A DNA stretch of 64,000 bases from CBDCDJ01 sp965215355 (GCA_965215355.1 CBDCDJ010000007.1:3782001-3846000); one strand, 5' to 3'. Counted from the first letter of the stretch, positions 43,197 to 51,646 are shown. Made by a program: numbers and translations. Notes: a model not told the origin generated them from the letters alone.

Positions 43197-44261
43197 CTAC
43201 TGGCCGTCCGCCCCACCCGTCTCACCGCCGCCCGTCTCACCGTCTTGCGCGCCGCCCGTTTCGCCGCCATTCTCAACACCGTTTTCGCCGGCGTTCTCGA
43301 CACCGCCGGACTGCCCGAGGTTCAGCCCGGCGGCTTCGGGGAAGACCTCGACATCGGGGTCGTTGCGGAGCGCTCCTATTTCCGCGCCGAACTTTTCCTG
43401 GGCCAACTCCTGCTCGAGCTGCGGCCGGACGTCCTCGAGCGACGCTTGGCCCGCTTCTTGGCGGTCGTAAACCTCGATGACGTGGTAACCGAACTGGGTC
43501 TGGACCGGCCCGACGGGCGTGTTCAACGTGGCTGCGAAGGCCGCTTCGCCGAAGGGCTCGACCATGCTGGCTTGCTCGAAACAACCTAAGTCGCCGCCGT
43601 TGGCCCCCGAGCCGGGGTCGGCGCTTTCGGAGGTGGCGAGTTCGGCGAAGCCCGCGCCGCCCTCGAGCTGGTCGAGAATGGCCTGGGCTTTTTCTTCGCT
43701 GTCGACGAGGATGTGGCGCGCGCAGACTTGCTCGGGCTGGGTGAAGGTCTCGGCGCGGGCCTCGTAAGCGGCCTGCACCTCGTCGTCGCTCGGCGCGGCC
43801 TCCTCGCGGAGCGCGGCGACGACTTTTTGAATCAACAAACGTTCACCCAGGTAAGACCGCAGCGCCGCCTCGTCTGCAAAACCGGCTTCGGTGACGACGC
43901 TGACAAGCGTTTCGTCTTCTTGCAAACCGTTTTCCAAAGCCGTGACTTCCGCGTCCAACTCTTCGTCGCTGACGCTCAAGCCACGCCGCTCGGCCTCGGC
44001 GACAAGCGCGAACTCGGTCGCCCGCTGCTCCAAGAACTGCGGTTTGTAACCGCTGAGCTGCTCGCGCAGGGCGTCGTCCAACTCTGCACCTTGTTGCGAG
44101 GCGACACCCCGCATGGCGATTTCGAAGTTTTCGTTGAAGGTGCTCAGCGTTTCGACCCTGTCCCCGAGCCGGATGACGACCGGGTCGTCCTGGGCCGTCG
44201 TCAACCCTAAACCGGTCAGCAACAGGGCTACCCCTAAGTAAATACCTCGTACTTTGTTCAT
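43197..44261 (-). CDS. Exported PpiC/SurA-like peptidyl-prolyl isomerase
   Basis: A 354-residue envelope foldase. A signal peptide ends in TTAQ. Residues 25-180 form a SurA-N-like helical chaperone domain. The parvulin core follows, with CARHILVDSEEKAQAILDQL, GGDLGCFEQASMVEPF and TQFGYHVIEVYDR. The parvulin domain contains two cysteines, which is unusual outside the cell and could be redox-regulated. The last 40 residues are a low-complexity GGETGG/GENG tail. AGGAAAGGA precedes the ATG at 44261. Confidence 0.92.
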   Translation of the reverse strand: MNKVRGIYLGVALLLTGLGLTTAQDDPVVIRLGDRVETLSTFNENFEIAMRGVASQQGAELDDALREQLSGYKPQFLEQRATEFALVAEAERRGLSVSDEELDAEVTALENGLQEDETLVSVVTEAGFADEAALRSYLGERLLIQKVVAALREEAAPSDDEVQAAYEARAETFTQPEQVCARHILVDSEEKAQAILDQLEGGAGFAELATSESADPGSGANGGDLGCFEQASMVEPFGEAAFAATLNTPVGPVQTQFGYHVIEVYDRQEAGQASLEDVRPQLEQELAQEKFGAEIGALRNDPDVEVFPEAAGLNLGQSGGVENAGENGVENGGETGGAQDGETGGGETGGADGQ

Positions 44262-44399
44262 GGCGTTCCTTTCCTGCGTAAGCGTTTTACGCGCGACCGC
44301 AAACCTTAACACCTCGAGCCATGAGAAACTGGCTCCTGAGCTAAAGTCGTCTTGGCCTTCGCATTGGCCTTCGCACCCTCGCGGCGGTGCGAGGTCGCT

Positions 44400-44438
44400 G
44401 TGTGAAATTACCGTGTGAGGTTACCGTGCGAGGTTGTT
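44400..44438 (+). repeat. 13-base tandem repeat, three copies
   Basis: GTGTGAAATTACC, GTGTGAGGTTACC and GTGCGAGGTTGTT lie head to tail, decaying toward the 3' end. They sit just upstream of the -10 box of the DUF4105 gene, where they could bind a regulator on one face of the helix. Confidence 0.7.
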
Positions 44439-44460
44439 TTGTTAGGCCGCTTTGATAAGC

Positions 44461-44474
44461 TAGGCTGAAACATG
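44461..44474 (+). promoter_or_regulatory. Leaderless-type -10 box for the DUF4105 gene
   Basis: TAGGCT (44461-44466) lies 5 bases before ATG 44472. Confidence 0.55.
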
Positions 44475-45266
44475 TTCAAGCGCAAAACGCCTTCCAACGA
44501 CCGCACCTGGGACCCCGACATGGCCGCGCTGAGCCGCGCCACCTTTCAGGGCGACGAACTGCACCTCAGCAACGTGCGCGACACGACGTACGGCGAACCG
44601 GGCACCCTTTACAAGGCCAAATTCGCCGACCGAAGGTACGACCTCTCCAAAGTGGAGCGCCTGTGGTTCGTCGTCGAGTCGTTCAGCTCCCTGCAAGCCA
44701 TCGCGCACACCTTTTTCAGCTTCGAGTTCGCGGACGGCGAGGTTTTAGCCGTGTCGGTCGAGGCGCGCCGGGAGCGGGGGGAAAGCTACTCGATTGTGAA
44801 GGGCCTGCAGCGCGAGTTCGAGCTGATGTACCTGTTCGGCACCGAGCGCGACTTCGTGCTGCGCCGCACGCATTACCTAGACCACGACGTTTACCTCTAT
44901 CCCATAAAGCTGCCGCCCGAAAAAGTGCGGGCGCTCCTGCTCGACGTGCTCCGCGAAGCCAACCACTTAGCCGAGCACCCCAGGTTTTACAACAGCGTCA
45001 CCGACAACTGCACCACCACGCTTTTCGACCACTTGGACGAGGTCGTCCCCGGCGCTTTCCCGGCGCTGCTGCCCGCCAAGGTGCTGCCGGGACTCTCCGA
45101 CAAGGCGCTTTACCGACGGGGGTTCATCGACACGAAGCTGCCCTTCGGCGAGCTGCGCGAACGCTACAACGTCAAGGCGGCGGCCGAGCGCTGCGGGGAC
45201 GGCCCGGACTTTTCATCGTGTATCCGTAACGGTTTGCCGCCGCTAACGTCTCAGCCTGGCGAGTAG
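44472..45266 (+). CDS. DUF4105 (Lnb-like N-terminal domain) protein
   Basis: A 264-residue protein matching the DUF4105/Lnb family: NDRTWDPDMAALSRATF, then NVRDTTYGEPGTLYKAKFAD, AHTFFSFEFADGEVLAVSVE and the conserved NSVTDNCTTTLFDHL with a likely catalytic Cys. The family has a papain-like (NlpC/P60-type) character, and some relatives are lacto-N-biosidases. Unlike most relatives it has no visible signal peptide or membrane helix. Three bases separate its stop from the deacetylase gene. Confidence 0.85.
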   Translation: MFKRKTPSNDRTWDPDMAALSRATFQGDELHLSNVRDTTYGEPGTLYKAKFADRRYDLSKVERLWFVVESFSSLQAIAHTFFSFEFADGEVLAVSVEARRERGESYSIVKGLQREFELMYLFGTERDFVLRRTHYLDHDVYLYPIKLPPEKVRALLLDVLREANHLAEHPRFYNSVTDNCTTTLFDHLDEVVPGAFPALLPAKVLPGLSDKALYRRGFIDTKLPFGELRERYNVKAAAERCGDGPDFSSCIRNGLPPLTSQPGE

Positions 45267-45269
45267 ACT

Positions 45270-46142
45270 GTGAGCAAGTTCTTGATCGTCAACGCCGACG
45301 ACCTCGGGCTGTCCTCGGGGGTCGACCGGGGCATCGTGGAGGCGCACGAGCGCGGCATCGTCACCTCGACGACGGCGCTTGTCAACCTGCCCGGCGCGGC
45401 GGCGGGCCTAGACCTGGTGCGGCGGCGCGCGCCCGCGCTGGGGCTGGGTTTGCACCTCAACCTCACCTTCGGGCGGCCGCTGCTGCCCGTAGAGCAAGTC
45501 CCCAGCCTCGTCGGGACGGACGGGCGCTTCGTCGGGGTGACGCGCGGCTTTTTCTCGTCGCGGCACTGGCACTTGGCGCAGGTCCGGGCCGAGTTGGAGG
45601 CGCAGTTGGCGCGCTTCGTCGAACTCACCGGGGGCTTGCCCGACCACCTCGACTCGCACCAGCTCGTCGGCTCGCTCAGCCCGGTCTGCCGCGCGGTGAT
45701 GCTCGACCTCGCCGACGCCCACCGCTTGCCCGTGCGCCGCGGCGGCCTGCCGGGTCTGCGCGTGGAGCGCGAGCCGAGTTTGGGCGGGCCGAACGGCCGC
45801 GCCTTGGCCGCCTCGCTGTTCAAAAGCTGGTCAACGGGTACCTTTATGGGCGTGTACGCCCGCGTTTCTTTAGAGCCCGACGCGTTGGAGGTCCGCTTTT
45901 TCGACCGCGGCGCGACGCCCGAGACGCTGCTGCGCATTCTGGGCGCGCTGCCCGACGGCGTCACCGAACTCGTGTGCCACCCCGGTTACTTGGACGTGCC
46001 CGCCGACGCCTACCGGGGCCGCGAGACCGAGCTGCGCGCGCTGACCGACCCGCGGGTGCGGCGGAAAGTCGAGGAGCGCGGCATTCGGCTCGTCACCTTC
46101 GGGGAGCTGCTCGAGCTGAAAGGGGGCGCGGCCTCGAGCTGA
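45270..46142 (+). CDS. ChbG/HpnK-family carbohydrate deacetylase
   Basis: A 290-residue cytosolic deacetylase of the YdjC/ChbG family, acting on N-acetylated sugars such as chitobiose or hopanoid head groups. The metal site and catalytic Asp are visible: LIVNADDLGLSSGV at the N-terminus, GLHLNLTFGRPL, HLDSHQ and CHPGYLD. The GTG start follows the previous stop by 3 bases (GAG TAG ACT GTG), so the gene is cotranslated with the DUF4105 gene. The substrate is unknown; a link to peptidoglycan or exopolysaccharide turnover is possible. Confidence 0.92.
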   Translation: MSKFLIVNADDLGLSSGVDRGIVEAHERGIVTSTTALVNLPGAAAGLDLVRRRAPALGLGLHLNLTFGRPLLPVEQVPSLVGTDGRFVGVTRGFFSSRHWHLAQVRAELEAQLARFVELTGGLPDHLDSHQLVGSLSPVCRAVMLDLADAHRLPVRRGGLPGLRVEREPSLGGPNGRALAASLFKSWSTGTFMGVYARVSLEPDALEVRFFDRGATPETLLRILGALPDGVTELVCHPGYLDVPADAYRGRETELRALTDPRVRRKVEERGIRLVTFGELLELKGGAASS

Positions 46143-46169
46143 GTAACCTTAAGACTGGGTCGGGCCTGT

Positions 46170-47051
46170 TTACCCTCGAGCGGACGGCGAGGGTTCGGCC
46201 AGCCGCTTCAAAAACTCCTTGACGGCCTGCCCCACCCGCTCGCCCGCCTCCTCCTGAACAAAATGTCCGGCGTCAAGCTCGCGGGTTTCGGCGTTCGTGA
46301 ACAGTTCTTGCCAGCGCGCCAAAAAGCTCACGGGCACGAGTTTGTCTTTCACGCCCCACACGAGCAGCGCCGGTTTGTCGGCGACGGCGGCGCGTTCGGC
46401 CCACAAGGCGTCGAACCAGGCGTTGGAAGCCTCGAGGGTGTTCACGAGGGCGAAAAGCGGCTCACGGCTCGCGGGCGTCGGGAAGGGGCCGAGGTAGTGT
46501 CTGAGGAGCTTTTTCGTCAAAACCGTTTTGTCCGCAAAGACCAGCCGCAACAGCAACGCCTCGAAGTTGAGCTGTTTGTAAAGAAACTTGCCCACCGGGT
46601 TGGCGAGCAGCTTGCCCGCTCGCTCGAGCGGGCGGTTGTGCCACAGCCACGTGTTCATGACGACCAGCGCGCGCACGTTCTCGGGGTGTTTAAGGGCGTA
46701 GGACAGGCCGATGGGGCCGCCGAAGTCGTGAACCACCAAAACGATGTCTTTGAGCCCGAGCGTGTTGATGAAGGTCTCTAAGTTCTCAGCGTGGGCCGCG
46801 GGCGTGTAGGCGAAGCCCGCAGGCTGGTCCGACAAACCGAAGCCCAGGTTGTCGGGCGCGACGCAGCGGTACTCGCTCGACAGCGCGCGGACAAGGTGCC
46901 GGTACAAAAACGACCAGCTCGGCGTGCCGTGAACCATCACGACGGGTTTGCCCGCCCCTTCGTCCAGGTAGTGCAGCCGCCCCGGACCGACGTTGAGCGT
47001 GTGCGCGGCGAAGGGGTAGAGCGCCGGGTCGAGCCAGGCGGGCCGGGTCAT
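46170..47051 (-). CDS. Alpha/beta hydrolase, haloalkane-dehalogenase-like
   Basis: A 293-residue hydrolase. HGTPSWSFLYRHLV forms the oxyanion loop, VVHDFGGPIGL carries the nucleophile Asp109, and DAGHFVQEE the catalytic His. An Asp nucleophile and these blocks are typical of haloalkane dehalogenases. However, the halide-binding Trp normally next to the nucleophile is Phe110, so true dehalogenase activity is doubtful; epoxide hydrolase or a luciferase-like relative are alternatives. It overlaps the upstream TetR gene by 4 bases (ATGA), so the regulator probably senses its substrate. Confidence 0.85.
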   Translation of the reverse strand: MTRPAWLDPALYPFAAHTLNVGPGRLHYLDEGAGKPVVMVHGTPSWSFLYRHLVRALSSEYRCVAPDNLGFGLSDQPAGFAYTPAAHAENLETFINTLGLKDIVLVVHDFGGPIGLSYALKHPENVRALVVMNTWLWHNRPLERAGKLLANPVGKFLYKQLNFEALLLRLVFADKTVLTKKLLRHYLGPFPTPASREPLFALVNTLEASNAWFDALWAERAAVADKPALLVWGVKDKLVPVSFLARWQELFTNAETRELDAGHFVQEEAGERVGQAVKEFLKRLAEPSPSARG

Positions 47052-47647
47052 GACGCCACCTCCTGGTAGCGAGCGAGCAACTGTTCAAAAACCGCTTCGA
47101 AAGGGTAGTCGGGCTCGAGCGCCGCGTGTTGGCAAACGCCGTCGATGGTCGCGAAAAGCAGCCGCGCTTCCAGCTCGGGCCGGGGCAAGTTCAGGTTCCT
47201 GCACACGCTTTCCAACTCGCCGCGAAGACTCAGCAGCCCCGTTTGCAAAGCGGGGCCGAGCGCGTCAAGCGCCGCCGTTTGAAACCTCAGGGCGTAGAAC
47301 AGTCGCCAAAAAGGTCGGTTCGCCTGCATCAGCTCGTAGGTTTTGTTCAGGAGGGTCGCCAAGCGCGCCATCCCGGTGACCGCTTCGCCCGCCGAGTCGA
47401 CCGCTGAGTCGGGCGGGTCGAAGTGAAACGTTGAGCGGACATCGTCCAGCCCCCGCTCGAACAGCGCCGCGAGCAGGGCTTGCTTGTTGGCGAAGTGAAC
47501 GTAGAGCAGGCCCTGGGAGACGCCGGCGCGCTCGGCGATGGCCTTGATGCTGGTGCCCGCGTAGCCGCGCTCGGCAAAAAGCTCGAGCGCGCCCGTCAAC
47601 AGCCGTTCTCGACGCGAGGGTTCGGGGGACGATTCCGGTTGGGCCAT
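47048..47647 (-). CDS. TetR-family transcriptional repressor
   Basis: 199 residues. The N-terminal helix-turn-helix (RERLLTGALELFAERGYAGT, then SIKAIAERAGVSQGLLYVHF) is standard TetR; the C-terminal helical domain would bind a hydrophobic ligand. It is cotranscribed with the hydrolase. A perfect palindrome lies across its promoter, so it likely represses itself and the hydrolase. The leaderless -10 box TATAGT is 5 bases before the ATG. Confidence 0.94.
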   Translation of the reverse strand: MAQPESSPEPSRRERLLTGALELFAERGYAGTSIKAIAERAGVSQGLLYVHFANKQALLAALFERGLDDVRSTFHFDPPDSAVDSAGEAVTGMARLATLLNKTYELMQANRPFWRLFYALRFQTAALDALGPALQTGLLSLRGELESVCRNLNLPRPELEARLLFATIDGVCQHAALEPDYPFEAVFEQLLARYQEVAS

Positions 47648-47658
47648 GCCTAACTATA
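47645..47658 (-). promoter_or_regulatory. Leaderless-type -10 box for the TetR-hydrolase operon
   Basis: On the minus strand TATAGT (47658-47653) precedes ATG 47647 by 5 bases and abuts the operator palindrome. Confidence 0.65.
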
Positions 47659-47671
47659 ATGAACGTTCATT
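47658..47671. promoter_or_regulatory. Probable TetR operator
   Basis: AATGAACGTTCATT is a perfect 14-base palindrome of the TGAACGTTCA type commonly bound by TetR/AcrR-family repressors. It overlaps the first base of the -10 box and fills the -10/-35 spacer, an ideal repression site. Confidence 0.75.
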
Positions 47672-47824
47672 CATATAACTAGGTACAAATGTCCCGGTGA
47701 TGTCACGGCGGCAGCTTTTGAGCTTTGTTTTCTCAAAGCGTCGTCGCCTGCAGAAAACGCGGCTTGTGCCCTCGGCACTGTGGGGATTGTAGAATCGTGC
47801 CCGAACGACGCGACGGAACGCGCC

Positions 47825-47857
47825 TGAGGCCGCGCCGGGTTTCTCAGCGCGGCCTCA
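47825..47857 (+). promoter_or_regulatory. GC-rich hairpin in the leader of the sugar acid kinase gene
   Basis: TGAGGCCGCGC pairs with GCGCGGCCTCA (11 bp, 11-base loop) about 65 bases before the ATG. A TAGAAT box lies upstream near 47790. No T run follows, so a transcript leader structure is more likely than a terminator. Confidence 0.45.
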
Positions 47858-47921
47858 CAAGAACAATGAGGTTCGGAAGACTTACACGCAGTGACACGTT
47901 CTGGACCACTCGAGGAGCCCC

Positions 47922-49352
47922 ATGTCTGAGACGACCCTAGCCGCCCTGTTACGCGACGCGCCGCCCCCGTGGCCCACCGACCTTCTGCCCGACATCCGCC
48001 GCGCCTCAGCAGAGAGCGGGCGCAAACTCGTCGTGCTCGACGACGACCCCACCGGCACCCAGACGGTCTACGACGTGCCGGTTTTGACCGAGTGGTCGCG
48101 CGAGACCTTAAAACGCGAACTCGGCGGTGCGGCGAGCGTGGTGTACCTGCTCACCAACTCGAGGAGCCTGCCGCCGGCCCAGGCCGAAGCGCTCAACTTT
48201 GAGGTCGGCGAGCGGCTGCGCGAAGTCGCTGAGCCCACCCCCATCGTCGTCAGCCGGAGCGACTCGACCCTGCGCGGGCACTACCCGGGCGAGGTCGAGG
48301 CTCTGGCCCAGGCTTTAGGCGAGCCCCACCACGCCACGCTCCTCGCCCCCTTTTTTCTCGAGGGGGACCGTTATACGGTGCGCGACGTACACTATGTTCG
48401 AGAGGGCGACACGCTTGTGCCCGTCGGTGAGAGCGAGTTTGCCAAAGACGCGACCTTCGGGTTCGCCTCGTCCGACCTAAAAGCGTGGGTGGCCGAGAAG
48501 ACGGCGGGGCGCGTTCCGGCTGCCGAGGTGACCTCCTTGTCGCTGGCCGACATCCGCGGGGGCGGGCCGGACGCCGTGACCGAACGCTTGCTGGGGCTTA
48601 GAGGCGAGACCGTGGTGGTCAACGCCGCCTCTCTCCGCGACTTGGAGGTGGTGGCGCTCGCCGCGCTGCGGGCCGAAAACCGAGGGCGGCGCTTTCTGTA
48701 CCGCACGGCCGCCTCGTTTGTGCAGGTCTTGGCGGGTTTGGCCCCCAGGCCGCCTCTGAGCGCCGCCGACCTCGCCCCCGGTTCGGGGGGCGGGCTGGTC
48801 GTCGTGGGCTCGCACGTGCCCAAAAGTACCCGGCAGTTGGAAGTCCTGCTCGCCCATCACGACCTACGACACATAGAAGTGGCTGTGTCCCCGCTTCTCG
48901 ACGGGCGAACGCGGCGACGGGAGCTTGAACGCGTCGTCACTGCCGTCGAGCGGGCGCTGCAGCAGGGTGAGAGCGTCGTCGTCTCTACCCAACGCGAACT
49001 CTTGACTGCAAACGACACCAAAAACAACGCCGAGGGCGGTTTGAACGACTTAGAGATAGGCCGGCTCGTGTCGGCGAGCCTCGTCGAGGTGGTTCAGGAG
49101 CTTCGCACCGAGCCGCGGTTTCTTGTAGCCAAGGGGGGCATCACCTCGAGCGACCTCGCCACGCGGGGGCTGGGCGTCAAGCGGGCGGTCGTGCGGGGAC
49201 AGGTCCACCCCGGCGTCCCCGTGTGGGAGCTGGGCGCGGAGAGTCGGTTCCCGGGGCTCGTCTACGTCGTGTTTCCCGGTAACGTCGGCGACGACGCGGC
49301 CCTGGCGGACGTCGTGCAAAAGCTCGGTGGGGACGCTCAGCCGGCTCGGTAG
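47922..49352 (+). CDS. Four-carbon acid sugar kinase family protein (OtnK/DUF1537-like)
   Basis: A 476-residue kinase of the family that phosphorylates tetronates such as 3-oxo-tetronate or D-threonate. The N-terminal domain has LDDDPTGTQTVYD and SRSDSTLRGHYPGEVEAL, and the C-terminal nucleotide-binding domain has LVAKGGITSSDLATRGLGV and PGNVGDDAAL. All key blocks are intact. GAGGAG precedes the ATG. No aldolase or dehydrogenase of a tetronate pathway is adjacent, so the exact substrate is open. Confidence 0.9.
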   Translation: MSETTLAALLRDAPPPWPTDLLPDIRRASAESGRKLVVLDDDPTGTQTVYDVPVLTEWSRETLKRELGGAASVVYLLTNSRSLPPAQAEALNFEVGERLREVAEPTPIVVSRSDSTLRGHYPGEVEALAQALGEPHHATLLAPFFLEGDRYTVRDVHYVREGDTLVPVGESEFAKDATFGFASSDLKAWVAEKTAGRVPAAEVTSLSLADIRGGGPDAVTERLLGLRGETVVVNAASLRDLEVVALAALRAENRGRRFLYRTAASFVQVLAGLAPRPPLSAADLAPGSGGGLVVVGSHVPKSTRQLEVLLAHHDLRHIEVAVSPLLDGRTRRRELERVVTAVERALQQGESVVVSTQRELLTANDTKNNAEGGLNDLEIGRLVSASLVEVVQELRTEPRFLVAKGGITSSDLATRGLGVKRAVVRGQVHPGVPVWELGAESRFPGLVYVVFPGNVGDDAALADVVQKLGGDAQPAR

Positions 49353-49469
49353 GCCTGCACTTCGTTGCCACACGCCTGAAGCTTACTGCTGAAACTTATT
49401 GCGGTGCAGCGACTCGAAGGCTCGAGCGCGCAAGTGTTGCACGTCTCCAGCGAACACCTCGGCCGAACC

Positions 49470-49495
49470 GTTAAACTCGGCTGTTAAACTCGGCT
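49470..49495 (+). repeat. Perfect 13-base tandem duplication containing the -10 box
   Basis: GTTAAACTCGGCT occurs twice in a row (49470-49482 and 49483-49495), ending at the ATG of the amidase gene. Each copy holds a TAAACT box. The second box is 5 bases from the start codon and the first 18 bases from it. Confidence 0.9.
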
Positions 49496-49498
49496 ATG
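49485..49498 (+). promoter_or_regulatory. Leaderless-type -10 box for the amidase gene
   Basis: TAAACT (49485-49490) lies 5 bases before ATG 49496; an identical box lies 13 bases upstream. Confidence 0.65.
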
Positions 49499-50980
49499 GA
49501 AGAGAGCATCCTGCAACTGCAAGAGAAGATGGCCGCGGGCGAACTGACGGCGCGCGCCATCACCGAGACGTACCTCGAGCGCATTCAACGTCTCGACAAA
49601 CAAGGCCCCACCCTCAACGCGGTCATCGAACTCAACCCGGCGGCGCTCGAAACCGCCGACGCACTCGACGCGGAGCGGGCGGCGGGCCGGGTGCGGAGTT
49701 CGTTGCACGGTGTGCCGATTTTGCTCAAAGACAACATCGACACCGCCGACCTGCCGACTACAGCGGGCTCGCTGGCGTTGCAGGGCTCGAGGCCTTTGCA
49801 AGACGCCTTTTTGGTTACAAGACTTCGCGTGGCGGGCGCGATCATCCTCGGCAAGACGAACCTGAGCGAGTGGGCGAACTTCCGGGCGTCGTTCTCGAGC
49901 AGCGGCTGGAGCAGCCGCGGCGGGCAGACCAAAAACCCGTACGTGCTCGACCGCAACCCCTGCGGCTCCTCGTCGGGCTCGGGCGTGGCGGTGGCGGCGA
50001 ACTTATGTGCGGCGGCCGTCGGCACCGAGACCGACGGCTCGATAACCTGTCCGGCGTCGGTCAACGGCGTCGTCGGACTGAAACCCACCGTGGGGCTTGT
50101 CAGCCGCAGCGGCATCATCCCCATTTCGCACTCGCAGGACACCGCCGGGCCGATGGCGCGGAGCGTGGCCGACGCGGCGATTTTGTTAGGGGCCATGACG
50201 GGCGTCGACCCCGCAGATGGGGCGACGCAAAACAGCGACGGCAAAGCGCTGAGCGACTACACACGGGTTTTAACCCCCGACGGTTTGCGGGGCGCACGCA
50301 TCGGCGTGGCGCGCAACCTGTTCGATTTTCATCAAAGAGCCGACGCTGTTGCCAACAAAGCACTGGAGGTGATGCAAAGTCTAGGCGCAGAGCTTATCGA
50401 AGCGAACCTAGAGACCAAAGACAAGTTCCGCGAGAGCGAATACGAAGTCATGCTCTACGAGTACAAACACGGTTTGAATGCTTATTTTAAGAGCTTGGGG
50501 CCGGACGCGCCGGTCAAGAGTCTCGAAGACGTCATCGCCTTCAACGAGAAACACAGCGACGTGATGCTGAAATACTTCGACCAGAAACACCTGGAAAAGG
50601 CCCTCGAGAAAGGCCCCCTGACCGACGAAGCCTACCTGCTGGCCCTGCGCGACAACCGCCGCCTGACCCGCGCCGAAGGCATCGACGCAGTATTGGAAAA
50701 ACACAAGCTCGACGCCCTCGTCGCGCCCTCGAACGGCCCCGCCTGGACGACCGACCCCGTCAACGGCGACCGCTACCTGGGCAGCAGTTCCTCGTTCGCG
50801 GCGGTCGCGGGCTACCCGAACCTCACCGTGCCCGCGGGGTACGTGGACGGTTTGCCGGTCGGCATCTCACTCTTCAGCACGGCGTATCAGGAAGCGAGCT
50901 TGCTCAAGTTCGCCTACGCTTTCGAACAAGCGACGAAAGTGCGGCGACCCCCGCAGTTTCTGCCGAGCCTCGGCGTTTAA
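49496..50980 (+). CDS. Amidase-signature family hydrolase
   Basis: A 494-residue amidase with a Ser-cisSer-Lys catalytic triad: Lys78 in ILLKDNIDT, and the glycine/serine-rich signature GSSSGSGVAVAANL, then GTETDGSITCPASVNG with the nucleophile serine. This family includes GatA, fatty acid amide hydrolases and peptide amidases. The absence of gatB/gatC neighbours and the C-terminal region argue for a general amidase rather than GatA. No signal peptide is visible. The stop codon overlaps the -10 box of the next gene. Confidence 0.9.
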   Translation: MEESILQLQEKMAAGELTARAITETYLERIQRLDKQGPTLNAVIELNPAALETADALDAERAAGRVRSSLHGVPILLKDNIDTADLPTTAGSLALQGSRPLQDAFLVTRLRVAGAIILGKTNLSEWANFRASFSSSGWSSRGGQTKNPYVLDRNPCGSSSGSGVAVAANLCAAAVGTETDGSITCPASVNGVVGLKPTVGLVSRSGIIPISHSQDTAGPMARSVADAAILLGAMTGVDPADGATQNSDGKALSDYTRVLTPDGLRGARIGVARNLFDFHQRADAVANKALEVMQSLGAELIEANLETKDKFRESEYEVMLYEYKHGLNAYFKSLGPDAPVKSLEDVIAFNEKHSDVMLKYFDQKHLEKALEKGPLTDEAYLLALRDNRRLTRAEGIDAVLEKHKLDALVAPSNGPAWTTDPVNGDRYLGSSSSFAAVAGYPNLTVPAGYVDGLPVGISLFSTAYQEASLLKFAYAFEQATKVRRPPQFLPSLGV

Positions 50981-50991
50981 GCTGAATCATG
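50978..50991 (+). promoter_or_regulatory. Leaderless-type -10 box overlapping the amidase stop codon
   Basis: TAAGCT (50978-50983) includes the TAA stop of the amidase gene and lies 5 bases before ATG 50989. Confidence 0.55.
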
Positions 50992-51288
50992 ACGCTACAA
51001 GAGTTCAAAGACAGCCTCGCGCAGCAAACCGTGCCTGAGAACCTCAGCCCCGCCCTCAAAGCGCTGTGGGCCGATGGGGTCGGCAACTGGCAGGCCGCAC
51101 ACACCTTTGTTCAAGACGACAAAAGTCGGGACGCCGCCCTAGTCCACGCCTACTTGCACCGCAGAGAAGGCGACTTGGAAAACGCGCGCTACTGGTACGA
51201 GCGCGCCGGGGTTTCTTTTCCAGAGGTAGGTTTGGAGGCGGAGTGGGAAAGGGTAGCTGAACGGCTTCTCGCTCGAGACACCCGCTGA
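50989..51288 (+). CDS. Conserved hypothetical protein
   Basis: A 99-residue soluble protein. The pattern GNWQAAHTFVQDDKSRDAAL, then HAYLHRREGDLENARYWYER resembles a small conserved family of unknown function with one TPR-like helical hairpin. No catalytic motif is recognised. It has its own leaderless start, so it is probably not only an appendage of the amidase gene. Confidence 0.75.
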   Translation: MTLQEFKDSLAQQTVPENLSPALKALWADGVGNWQAAHTFVQDDKSRDAALVHAYLHRREGDLENARYWYERAGVSFPEVGLEAEWERVAERLLARDTR

Positions 51289-51354
51289 GCCTTGCCGAGA
51301 AAGTCTAACGCGAAACCCCAAAGACGAGCAGACGAGCAAGAACAGGAGCAGAAC

Positions 51355-51582
51355 GTGGACCCTCAACAATTTACGGAACTTCTCAAAGAAACCGCCCTCA
51401 ACCGCTACGCCGCCCTGAGAGCGCTGGGCATGGACAAGGTCAGGGCCAGCGGCGAAACCCACAAACTGTTGGCGAGCTATTTCGAGATGTTTTTGAACGA
51501 GGCGCAAGATTTAGAGGCGCTACGAAGGCTCACCGACCAGTTCGACCACGCTGCCGCCGAGCTGGAAAAGCAGCTGGCTTAG
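51355..51582 (+). CDS. Small helical hypothetical protein
   Basis: 75 residues, nearly all predicted helix (QQFTELLKETALNRYAALRA, then ETHKLLASYFEMFLNEAQDL). AGGAG lies 6 bases before GTG 51355. An upstream in-frame TTG at 51292 would add a basic, Gln-rich stretch without Shine-Dalgarno and is less likely. Function is unknown. Confidence 0.65.
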   Translation: MDPQQFTELLKETALNRYAALRALGMDKVRASGETHKLLASYFEMFLNEAQDLEALRRLTDQFDHAAAELEKQLA

Positions 51583-51646
51583 CGGCGGTTCGAAAAGTCT
51601 CCAAGTGGTAGATGACGACAGTCATCTTGTTGTAGGCTTTGGACGT

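Noticed and set aside
45264..45272. TAGACT directly touching the GTG of the ChbG-like gene as another leaderless promoter
   Set aside because: There is no gap between box and start codon, and the TAG is the stop codon of the preceding gene; translation coupling explains the layout better.
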